Under the pieces are notes generated by a model. It had not been told where the DNA came from, searched no databases, and saw nothing but the letters and a program-made list of their open reading frames with translations. A stretch of 23,866 nt of DNA from Lingula anatina. Taxonomy: Eukaryota; Brachiopoda; Lingulata; Lingulida; Lingulidae. Position numbers and translations under genes: made by a program. How positions within the stretch are numbered: the stretch's first letter is position 1; each line of letters starts with the position of its first letter. Shown here one piece after another: positions 20,532 to 23,866 of the stretch. The stretch spans positions 7,327 through 31,192 of the forward strand of contig NW_019774269.1 of NCBI RefSeq assembly GCF_001039355.2, written 5' to 3'.

Positions 20532-20668
20532 GGAGGGATTACATACTTGTGGCTGTTCCTGTTGCTGCTGCGTTTGTTGTGGTGGCTGTTGTTGCTGTTG
20601 CTGATAGTAGACTTGTTGCTGCACAGGGAATCCAGTTTGCTGGATTGGCTGGTACTCAACTTCTGGTC
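843..20668 (-). CDS. EIF4G: eIF4G (translation initiation factor 4G), N-terminal half, 10 exons, partial at both ends
   Basis: eIF4G is the cytoplasmic scaffold of the cap-binding complex eIF4F, joining eIF4E, eIF4A, eIF3 and poly(A)-binding protein. Ten minus-strand segments join in the order 20668-20547, 19710-19531, 14626-14435, 13982-13793, 13540-13293, 12806-12176, 3890-3790, 3037-2473, 1907-1774 and 953-843. Every border is GT/AG and every junction keeps codon phase, giving 2474 nt and about 824 residues. Identity rests on three landmarks in the same order as in animal eIF4G: a KREK...GKDITEDI block, KYEYK...DQWSPLN followed by [10 protein letters not shown], then DFTPGF. The start codon is missing, because exon 1 begins inside a codon. 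The MIF4G, MA3 and W2 domains are absent and should lie beyond position 1. Whether it is an eIF4G1-like or eIF4G3-like copy cannot be said; many invertebrates have one gene. Confidence 0.95.
1006..1036. repeat. (CA)n microsatellite
   Basis: About 15 CA units lie in intron 9, between the real exon 10 acceptor border and its duplicated copy. It may have helped the duplication arise. Confidence 0.95.
1043..1105. repeat. Duplicated, decayed copy of the exon 10 acceptor border
   Basis: CTTCCCTTCACTGGGCAACT with GTGAGGCTGGAAATA repeats 927-965 (CCCTTCATTGGGCGACTGTG...) at an offset of 116 bp, upstream of exon 10 in transcript order. On the minus strand it still offers CCAG|CCTCACAG. The copied exon sequence runs into a (CA)n microsatellite and cannot continue as exon 10. 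Confidence 0.8.
1591..1760. mobile_element. Palindromic MITE family A, copy 1, abutting the exon 9 donor
   Basis: The left end GCACTTAGAACAGTGGAC pairs with the right end, which reads GCATTCAGAATTGTGGGC on the opposite strand. Inner parts such as GGTCAAATATGGC and GGCCATATTTG also pair. The element is about 170 bp, non-coding, and related to the copies at 22176-22366 and 22892-23062. It is a non-autonomous DNA transposon-like remnant. It lies in intron 9, 13 bases from the end of exon 9, leaving the GTAAGT donor intact. No clear target-site duplication could be fixed. Confidence 0.7.
1774..1907 (-). CDS. EIF4G: eIF4G exon 9 of window: eIF4E-binding site YDREFLL
   Basis: The acceptor is CTATTTTCAG before 1907 and the donor is GAACGG|GTAAGT after 1774. 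The exon completes a split Asp codon and ends at phase 0. The peptide is [20 protein letters not shown], then QMQF, KPEGLP and PDVILER. YDREFLL (1869-1849) is the canonical YxxxxL-phi motif that docks on the dorsal face of eIF4E and is shared with 4E-BPs. The QF plus KPEGLP...DVxLD-like continuation matches the second contact segment in animal eIF4G. All key residues (Tyr, Leu, hydrophobic) are present, so cap-complex binding should be intact. A palindromic MITE begins only 13 bases past the exon end. Confidence 0.97.
2473..3037 (-). CDS. EIF4G: eIF4G exon 8 of window: charged linker with three LPxEM repeats, ends in KYEYKE
   Basis: The acceptor is CTGTGTTTCAG before 3037 and the donor is AAAGAAG|GTAGGC after 2473. 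The exon is 188 codons plus one base. It begins [16 protein letters not shown] and carries a short polyproline stretch. It then has three copies of an LP[AS]EM[VM][KR][TS] motif, at exon residues 54-61, 74-81 and 98-105, and a long Lys/Glu/Asp-rich disordered segment. It ends [11 protein letters not shown]. The KYEYK end matches the residues directly before the eIF4E-binding site in vertebrate eIF4G1 (QKYEYKSDQW), which fixes the frame and donor. Confidence 0.93.
3790..3890 (-). CDS. EIF4G: eIF4G exon 7 of window: short basic-to-acidic segment
   Basis: The acceptor is CATTTCTAG before 3890 and the donor is GATCAG|GTAGGG after 3790. Two bases complete a split Gly codon, then 33 codons follow, ending at phase 0. 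The peptide is [17 protein letters not shown] and then acidic, ending DLDASDMDQ. It may correspond to the basic patch of vertebrate eIF4G before the acidic region and eIF4E-binding site, but similarity is too low to insist. RKAS resembles a basophilic kinase site (RKxS). It can join exon 6 in phase, and also the candidate exon ending at 7420. Confidence 0.85.
4527..4808. repeat. Three tandem copies of a 92-bp satellite
   Basis: GATGTATCCCAAGACCCAGT recurs at 4527, 4619 and 4711 with an exact 92-bp spacing. The units are almost identical apart from a few changes near TTTGGGGC and TCAGCC. Each unit can form short hairpins (TCAGC/GCTGA and AGAC/GTCT). It is a local satellite in the large intron. 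No gene signal was found in it. Confidence 0.9.
7420..7453 (-). CDS. Candidate alternative first (or cassette) exon of eIF4G: basic 11-residue start
   Basis: Inside the 8.3-kb intron, an ATG at 7453 opens [11 protein letters not shown] plus one base, then a donor AAGG|GTACGT. The phase (1) is what exon 7 needs, so splicing to 3890 would give [17 protein letters not shown] in frame, a shorter eIF4G that still holds the eIF4E site. An in-frame TAA lies four codons upstream, and position -3 of the ATG is a purine, as expected for an initiation site. The DNA above it (7560-7670) is GC-richer than its surroundings, as a promoter might be, although no TATA box is seen. Alternatively it is an internal exon entered at a weak TTAAG acceptor (also phase-compatible), encoding a basic patch. 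This rests on phase and composition only. Confidence 0.35.
8561..8569 (-). other. Candidate 9-nt microexon in the 8.3-kb intron
   Basis: On the minus strand a pyrimidine-rich tract (CATGTGTTCTATCCTTCATAG) ends in AG, then come nine bases, ACAAGGCAG, then a strong donor GTGAGAGT. Inserted between exons 6 and 7 it would add Asp-Lys-Ala without changing the frame. Good splice sites this close together are compatible with a microexon, but chance matches in long introns are common, and nothing in the coding sequence requires it. Confidence 0.2.
8638..9100. repeat. Degenerate tandem array, unit ~115-135 bp
   Basis: Related strings recur in order: TTTATTCTGG...ACTCGGTTACACTG (8645), TCTATCTTGT...ATTACACTACATGCTTCA (8761), TTTATCCTGG...ATTACATGACATGCTTCA (8886), and a weaker TCTGGATATA...ATTACACTGG (9022). 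Spacing is roughly 116-136 bp. The copies are old and heavily diverged, and edges are approximate. Confidence 0.45.
9605..9779 (+). promoter_or_regulatory. Cluster of five AGGTCA nuclear-receptor half-sites
   Basis: AGGTCA occurs at 9605, 9623, 9639, 9756 and 9774, all in the same orientation and mostly followed by ACA. The third reads TCAAGGTCA, the extended half-site recognised by monomeric receptors of the ERR, SF-1 and FTZ-F1 type. The 16-18 bp spacing suggests small minisatellites (AAGGTCAACAT units) as the source. Function as an enhancer is speculation. Confidence 0.3.
11238..11454. mobile_element. 217-bp near-perfect palindromic MITE with TTA target duplication (PIF/Harbinger-like?)
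   Basis: The whole element is an inverted repeat: GGCTTCGTTCACATGCAATG at the left pairs with CATTGCATGTGAATGAAGCC at the right. Pairing continues through AATAGAATTT-type and GGTCTGTGC segments to a 7-base loop (TCGCGCT, 11342-11348). It is flanked by TTA on both sides (11235-11237 and 11455-11457). A 3-bp TTA duplication with GGC-starting ends fits PIF/Harbinger-type MITEs. A TTAA element of the piggyBac or Kolobok type with one mutated flank is the alternative. The few arm mismatches suggest fairly recent insertion or folding-based conversion. It is intronic and non-coding. Confidence 0.85.
12176..12806 (-). CDS. EIF4G: eIF4G exon 6 of window: large disordered acidic/Thr/Ala linker
   Basis: The acceptor is CCTTCCAG before 12806, and the donor is GATGAAG|GTTGGT after 12176. 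The exon is 210 codons plus one base (phase 1 out). It starts [17 protein letters not shown] followed by [13 protein letters not shown], a likely short amphipathic Ala-rich helix. The rest is low complexity and rich in Thr, Glu, Val, Ala and Ser, with a Thr run near [11 protein letters not shown]. This matches the long variable linker between the GKDITE block and the eIF4E-binding site. The donor (GTTGGT) is weaker than the others in the gene, which would suit alternative splicing over the following 8.3-kb intron. An internal Met is at 12746, but nothing shows it is used for initiation. Confidence 0.9.
12902..12980. mobile_element. 79-bp small hairpin-ended element, copy 1
   Basis: It starts CAGTCA and ends TGACTG, with a second inner pair GAGATA...TATCTC, and is repeated at 20850-20928 with only a handful of differences. 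The size, inverted ends and dispersed copies suggest a very small MITE. It sits in intron 5 about 100 bases from exon 6. Confidence 0.65.
13293..13540 (-). CDS. EIF4G: eIF4G exon 5 of window: conserved KREK...GKDITEDI block
   Basis: The acceptor is CTATTCCAG before 13540 and the donor is AGTTCA|GTAAGT after 13293. Two bases complete the split Leu codon from exon 4, and the exon ends at phase 0. After [15 protein letters not shown] the chain contains [20 protein letters not shown]. This matches the strongly conserved KRERK...DPN..GKDITEEI block that follows the PABP-binding site in vertebrate eIF4G1 and eIF4G3. It is the best landmark of the N-terminal half and ties the upstream Gln-rich exons to eIF4G. 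The exon closes with a Ser/Thr-rich stretch ([18 protein letters not shown]) that offers possible proline-directed phosphorylation sites. Confidence 0.93.
13793..13982 (-). CDS. EIF4G: eIF4G exon 4 of window: Gln/Thr-rich segment upstream of the conserved block
   Basis: The acceptor CACTTTCAG precedes 13982. Its pyrimidine tract is a short run of ACTTTC repeats. The donor is CACTT|GTGAGT after 13793. The exon starts at phase 0 and ends with one base of a split Leu codon completed by exon 5. The peptide begins [18 protein letters not shown] and ends [13 protein letters not shown]. It lies just before the conserved KREK block, the position occupied by the PABP-interacting region in vertebrate eIF4G1. 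That role is inferred from position only. Confidence 0.85.
14435..14626 (-). CDS. EIF4G: eIF4G exon 3 of window: Met/Gln/Pro/Tyr-rich segment
   Basis: The acceptor is TTCTCTCCACAG before 14626 and the donor is ATCCAG|GTGAGG after 14435. The exon is phase 0 at both ends and encodes 64 residues, from [17 protein letters not shown] through [17 protein letters not shown] to PQPMVIQ. The composition (Gln, Pro, Met, Tyr) suits the disordered PABP-binding part of eIF4G, but I see no single diagnostic motif in it. It is symmetrical in phase, so it could be a cassette exon. A clear alternative reading frame exists on both strands but lacks splice-site support. Confidence 0.85.
14694..15671. repeat. 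Direct duplication of ~450-515 bp around the single N at 15210 (likely assembly artefact)
   Basis: 14694-15209 and 15211-15671 are the same intron sequence, offset 517 bp (for example AAGTTCACAA at 14701 and 15218), with about a dozen substitutions. They differ mostly in the (AT)n tract before CGTACAAAG. Copy 1 ends and copy 2 starts exactly at the lone N, which points to two overlapping allelic contigs placed end to end. Confidence 0.85.
15127..15192. repeat. (AT)n microsatellite
   Basis: About 65 bases of uninterrupted AT dinucleotides precede CGTACAAAG. The matching tract in the second copy of the local duplication is some 54 bases shorter (about 15639-15654), as expected for two alleles. 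Confidence 0.95.
17719..17794. repeat. Dispersed ~75-bp repeat, copy 2
   Basis: It matches 637-712 almost base for base (AGCTTCATAAAAGAGGAATT through ATCATCAGCTTT). The flanks are unrelated, so it is an interspersed repeat rather than a local duplication. Confidence 0.65.
18394..18586. mobile_element. Palindromic MITE family B
   Basis: The left arm TTCATAAGGCAAAAATAT, then AATACTGG.CACT and GTTATGC, is matched in order on the opposite strand by the right arm (TTTCAGAAGGCAAAAATAT, AATACTGG.CACT, GGTTATGC). The element is about 190 bp with an unpaired centre holding GTGGTGACAG and an A-rich run. No coding content. It lies in intron 2. The terminal boundary is approximate because the duplicated target is not clear. 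Confidence 0.65.
18702..18742. repeat. (GT)n microsatellite
   Basis: About 20 uninterrupted GT units in intron 2, likely polymorphic. Confidence 0.95.
19150..19605. repeat. Tandem array, five 93-95 bp units that copy the 3' end and donor of exon 2
   Basis: The shared string GGTTAGTGGCT recurs at 19173, 19267, 19360, 19453 and 19548. Each unit carries the last roughly 22 codons of exon 2, the splice donor and about 25 intron bases. The highest-coordinate unit is the real exon end. The extra donors lie with their GT at 19435, 19342, 19249 and (weaker) 19155. The unit next to the exon has a CAA-to-TAA change (19486-19484), so the copies are decaying. Confidence 0.9.
19531..19710 (-). CDS. EIF4G: eIF4G exon 2 of window: 60 residues, flanked by copied splice borders
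   Basis: The acceptor CTGTCCCTGCAG precedes 19710 and the donor CGACAG|GTGAGA follows 19531. The exon is phase 0 at both ends and is exactly 60 codons. It begins [17 protein letters not shown] and ends [15 protein letters not shown], a Gln/Ala/Pro-rich segment with tyrosines spaced as is usual near the PABP-binding region of eIF4G. Its last third and its donor are repeated four more times in the following intron (19150-19530), and the acceptor-side sequence is repeated upstream (19711-19935). Because the exon is a multiple of three, skipping it would leave the frame intact. Confidence 0.85.
19711..19935. repeat. Tandem repeat upstream of exon 2 that copies its acceptor region
   Basis: GGACAGAAACAAA followed by an A-rich stretch and AAGTTGTTTTCCATTTTCTT occurs three times, starting at 19717, 19800 and 19865. 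The middle copy has lost about 18 bases. On the minus strand the GTTTCTGTCC motif is the pyrimidine tract of the exon 2 acceptor, so the array holds spare, degenerate acceptor regions (CAG replaced by GTAC or ATAC). Confidence 0.8.
20495..20529. repeat. (GA)n microsatellite next to the exon 1 donor
   Basis: About 17 GA units, read as (CT)n in the transcript. It begins within about 20 bases of the exon 1 splice donor, so repeat length could affect use of that donor. Confidence 0.95.
20547..20668 (-). CDS. EIF4G: eIF4G exon 1 of window: Gln-rich N-terminal segment
   Basis: The acceptor is TTTCCCCAG before 20668 and the donor is CACAA|GTATGT after 20547. The exon opens with two bases of a split codon and ends on a whole codon, in phase with exon 2. 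The peptide runs [15 protein letters not shown] and then into a tract dominated by Gln with Pro and Thr, consistent with the disordered N-terminus of eIF4G. It contains no Met, so translation must start in an upstream exon that I could not identify. A (CT)n run (minus strand) begins about 17 bases into the intron. The polyQ tract is likely length-variable between individuals. Confidence 0.75.
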
Positions 20669-20849
20669 CTGGGGAAATAATACACCAATTACTCCAGGTC
20701 CAGGGAAATAATGAAATATTTTCTATTTTTGATTTCTTTTTAATATCCAACTTAAAGATGAGGAAAAATTGAATATTCTAATCCGTTATGCAGGCAAGTC
20801 CTAAGCAATTCTTCATCACAGAACCAGGGATTAAAAGAACACATCTATT

Positions 20850-20928
20850 CAGTCAGTCAGAGATAGAACACGGTCTCCACTGAAAATTCAGAAGAACGAA
20901 AGTCTGAAATTATCTCACCATTTGACTG
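20850..20928. mobile_element. 79-bp small hairpin-ended element, copy 2
   Basis: It is nearly identical to 12902-12980 over its whole length and in the same orientation, again CAGTCA...TGACTG. The similarity stops at or near the inverted ends, as expected for a discrete element. It lies about 180 bases upstream of exon 1. Confidence 0.65.
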
Positions 20929-21958
20929 GGCTGTTTCAGCACGACAATACCAGCATAAAAGGGGTTTCTAGAACATTCACTGGGTTCGCTACTGAAAAGT
21001 AATGCACTGGGTGGGAAAGAGAAAGCATCCTTAGTCTTTTTTGGAAAAAAAAAAAAAAAATCACTACCTCTGAGCTTTAAACTGCCAAGTCCCAAAAGCT
21101 CATTTAAAAGCTGTACAACATCAGCACTTTGACCACTATTCTGTAGAGTTAACAGTATTGCAACACCCTTACCATAAACACTCTCACAACCCTGTGTAGA
21201 CTTATGGATGGAGATCGAGCGCTCATCAATTTGCTAATGGTGTTCTGACGAATTAAACTAAGAGGCTCCTGTTGTATTCCCTATTTAATAGCACCAATTC
21301 ATTCACACTTGTCTTCAATGGCATCAGGACAAGAATTCCACAATTCAGTGTTTTTTTTTAAAATCTGATTATGATACATAATCTTGAGCTGAGCACATCT
21401 ATACAGAAATATTTTTCATGTATTGTGTATAACATTATTTATATGTATTGAGTATGGGAATAAAAAAAGTCAAATCCTCAGGTGAGCTTGCCTGTGTCTA
21501 GCCATTTCCACTGGCCCTATCCTGACACTGTCCTACTGACCTCTCGGTGACCTTTGGATGACCTCTGGCTAACATGACAGTCTTTAAATTCCCAGACACA
21601 CCCCCTCCACCTCCCATCACCAAACAAGGCAACTGATGCTTAGAGACCTCCACTGCAACTTGTGGCTTTATCTTTAATTCATGACAATCATATCACACAA
21701 AACTAACTTCAACCTGACGTGCAGCAATACTTATGCTAGAAACGTACATGGTCACACTTTGGTCCTGTCATCTTCACCCAAAACAGATGTGTGGGTGGCA
21801 GCAGTTAAGTCTGTACAACACCATCATTACAGGGTCTTTTTGACATGGTATAACAAAATGTAAGATTAGTGGAGTCAAATAGAGCTAAATATTATTCAAA
21901 TTGTCAGATAATTTGAAAGTCAATATTTGATCCGTGCCCAATGTTCTCCACGACCTGT

Positions 21959-21985
21959 TTTTAGGTGGCGCAGAGCCACCTAAAA
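21959..21985. other. Perfect 11-bp stem hairpin
   Basis: TTTTAGGTGGC, loop GCAGA, then GCCACCTAAAA. It is a strong isolated stem in a gene-free stretch upstream of exon 1. It does not match the histone 3' stem-loop. Confidence 0.6.
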
Positions 21986-22175
21986 TAAGCCAGTGCCCGA
22001 GAAGAAGGGCAGTAACAATTATCTGGAGGCCAGGTGCAGCCTCACCACCCCTTACTGTGGTTCAAGATAATCTTCCCAGTCCATCCTGGTGTCGGATATT
22101 TCACAGACTCACTTCCAAGTCAATGACTCTGTCAATTTCCCCCCAAGTCCTTCACCAATTTCCTGCTGCATAACT

Positions 22176-22366
22176 GAGCACATTTAGACCAGCAGAATAA
22201 CTAAATAAACAGATCCACGGATCAAATATGGCCACCCATATAAAAGCTTGCCACTTAAATCCGGATTGGACACTAAACAGATTCCCCGCGGGAATTACCC
22301 AACAAGCATTTGAGTGGGCCGGCCATATTTGATCCGCGGATCTGTTAGTCCACAGTTCTGAATGCG
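22176..22366. mobile_element. Palindromic MITE family A, copy 2 (best preserved)
   Basis: AACAGATCCACGGATCAAAT with TGGCC at 22208 mirrors GGCCATATTTGATCCGCGGA at 22321, so the arms pair over tens of bases. The outer ends are GAGCACATTTAG and CTGAATGCGCTC. It shares its outer end and CAAATATGGC core with copies 1 and 3. It carries no reading frame of note and lies upstream of exon 1. Confidence 0.75.
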
Positions 22367-22844
22367 CTCACTGAGTTACCAAAGTCTCTCCAGAAACCAC
22401 AGGTTCATTCTGACCTGATAAGCACACAATACCAAAACCGGGTTACCAAACCAGCGAGGAAGTCCTAGGTAAGCTATACTGTTCTAACATTGTTTATTTA
22501 CTGGTACGTGGTCCTCTAAAACACACATTATATATATTTATTTATATATACCTATATATGTGATAAGGCTGCCACATAAACACAGGCACCAAGGCCACCT
22601 CAGCTTATATCAACAGTCTGTATTTATTCTTGCCGGGATAACATATCACACTCCCTTCCTTGATGTGAGGCAGGGCAGCAGTGCCAATATCTATTCAACA
22701 CTATTTTTGACCATGAAAAATCATTAAACTACTTTCTTGTTTGTGAAATACACGTGCGAACATCATCATCACCATCCTATGTTTAAATTTTTTTGTTTTA
22801 TTGATTTATTTTTTGTCGTTTAAAAATTAAAAAAAAATTTTTTT

Positions 22845-22862
22845 GGGGGGGGGGGGGGGGGG
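22845..22862. repeat. Poly-G run of 18
   Basis: An uninterrupted G18 follows an A/T homopolymer stretch. Such a run is error-prone in sequencing and can form a G-quadruplex. Confidence 0.9.
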
Positions 22863-22891
22863 AATCAATAATGACCATGGCTGCATAGCCT

Positions 22892-23062
22892 GCATTCATT
22901 ACCAAAGTTGCTCCAAGGTCTAACAGATCACATATGGCTGACCCACTTGAAAGATTACTGCATAATTCCCGTTGGGAATCTAATCAGTGTCTACTAGGGG
23001 ATTCCGTATGCGTCAAGCTTTCAAGTGGACCAGCTTTGTTTGATCCAGATTCTTTTAGAAGT
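22892..23062. mobile_element. Palindromic MITE family A, copy 3 (diverged)
   Basis: GTCTAACAGATCACATATGG then CTGACCCACTTGAAAG mirrors CTTTCAAGTGGACCAGC...TTTGATCC in the right arm. The middle, AGTGTCTACTAG...TCAAGCTTT, matches the middle of copy 1 (AGTGTCTAGTAG...TCAAGCTTTTT). This shows that the copies share an internal sequence and are one family. Boundaries are approximate. Confidence 0.6.
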
Positions 23063-23514
23063 CTCCACCCTCTCCAAACCTGTTACAAATCAATACATGA
23101 AAATATTGGCGTAATTTCAGCCATTTCTGCAATTTTATGGTTTGTATACCACACTTTTCTACCAAATTGATAGAAATAGATAAATTTGCCAACTAACCAT
23201 TTTTGTAAAGTGCTACCCCACCAACCCCTTATTAACCACCCTGCCTCAGATGATATGCTCAATATGTATCTATTGCAGCAGTCCTGAGTGCATTCCACAA
23301 CTGATACTGCATACCAGGATGTATACACTCTATATGAACTATAGATCATGGACACTGCTTACAATGTTTTCATTTGATGCTGCCATTACAGCTTCTGTGT
23401 ATGTTTATATATTCCAGCAAGCTAGTCTTCTGGGCCAGCATTCAGAGACGGGTCAGACAAGATTCAGAATGGACTTATTCTATAAATCAGGAATTTAGAT
23501 ACTGGAGTCCCAGT

Positions 23515-23610
23515 GGGGGTGAGGTCTGAAGTGGGCGGAAATGGGGTGGGGTGGTAGGTGGAGTTGGGAGCAAGAAGAGGATTGGGGGGGGGGAGGAGAA
23601 GAGAAGGTTG
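23515..23610. other. G-rich tract with quadruplex potential
   Basis: Repeated G-runs occur (GTGGGGGTG, GGGGTGGGGTGG, GGAGTTGGGAG, then a run of ten G) in otherwise AT-rich DNA. It meets the usual pattern of four closely spaced G-runs on the plus strand. No gene was seen here. Confidence 0.5.
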
Positions 23611-23866
23611 ATTAATGAACTTGAGACCATCAAAACCACGAGGAGTTATTTCGCTTCACTGGTGACATATTTCTCACTAAAAATAAAATGTGGTTATCTA
23701 CAGGATTCCCCATTACAGGCAAGCAATCTACAGCTACCATGAGAAATGAGAAGACTGCAAGTCATGGATTCTATGGATAATATTGACATGACATGGCATG
23801 TTGCTGGATGATTATCAAGTCAGCATGTGGAGAGACATGTCAGTAGTGTGTGACACAGACCAGACT

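Larger units (their letters stand above)
20669..23866. other. Upstream intron or 5' flank of eIF4G
   Basis: No exon with a start codon could be identified. Seen here: the 79-bp small element, two family A MITE copies, the 11-bp hairpin, the G18 run and the G-rich tract. Exon 1 needs a preceding exon that ends with one base of a codon. A weak candidate donor (TTTATG|GTAAGG near 21171) is discussed under rejected items. Confidence 0.65.

Noticed and set aside
21172-21235. Possible upstream coding exon on the minus strand ending TTTATG|GTAAGG, which would join exon 1 in phase.
   Set aside because: The open stretch is only about 20 codons, its acceptor (ACCATTAG) lacks a pyrimidine tract, and the peptide (QIDERSISIHKSTQGCESVY) does not resemble the Gln/Pro-rich eIF4G N-terminus.

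Overview
The window is animal genomic DNA: AT-rich, full of introns, microsatellites and small palindromic transposon remnants, with no bacterial-style packed genes. One gene explains all the convincing coding sequence. It is a eukaryotic translation initiation factor 4G (eIF4G) gene on the minus strand, so transcription runs from high to low coordinates. Ten exons (20668 down to 843, about 2.47 kb of coding sequence) join with GT/AG borders, and all nine junctions agree in codon phase. They encode about 824 residues of the N-terminal half: a Gln-rich start, the conserved KREK...GKDITEDI block, a long acidic/Ser/Thr-rich linker, and the YDREFLL eIF4E-binding motif followed by the conserved DFTPGF element. 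The first exon(s) lie above 20668 or outside the window. The MIF4G (eIF4A/eIF3), MA3 and W2 domains must lie below position 1. The species cannot be read directly. The gene style and repeat content suit an invertebrate, perhaps a mollusc or other lophotrochozoan, but that is a weak inference.

Layout from gene 5' to 3': 20669-23866 is upstream intron or flank with two copies of a palindromic MITE family, a small hairpin element and G-rich tracts. Exon 1 (20547-20668) and exon 2 (19531-19710) follow. Exon 2 has tandem-repeat arrays on both sides, and these have copied its splice borders. A 4.9-kb intron holds another palindromic MITE and an apparent assembly duplication around the only N (15210). 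Exons 3-6 (14626-12176) are clustered. An 8.3-kb intron (3891-12175) holds a 217-bp near-perfect palindromic MITE, a degenerate tandem array, a cluster of AGGTCA half-sites, a 3 x 92-bp satellite, and a candidate alternative first or cassette exon at 7420-7453 whose phase fits exon 7. Exons 7-10 (3890-843) carry the linker, a threefold LPxEM motif and the eIF4E-binding site.

No second protein gene, transposase, reverse transcriptase, tRNA or rRNA was recognised. The most notable points are the duplicated splice borders around exons 2 and 10, the possible internal-promoter isoform, the repeated LPxEM motif, and three or four families of tiny palindromic elements, one of which sits within 15 bp of a splice donor.
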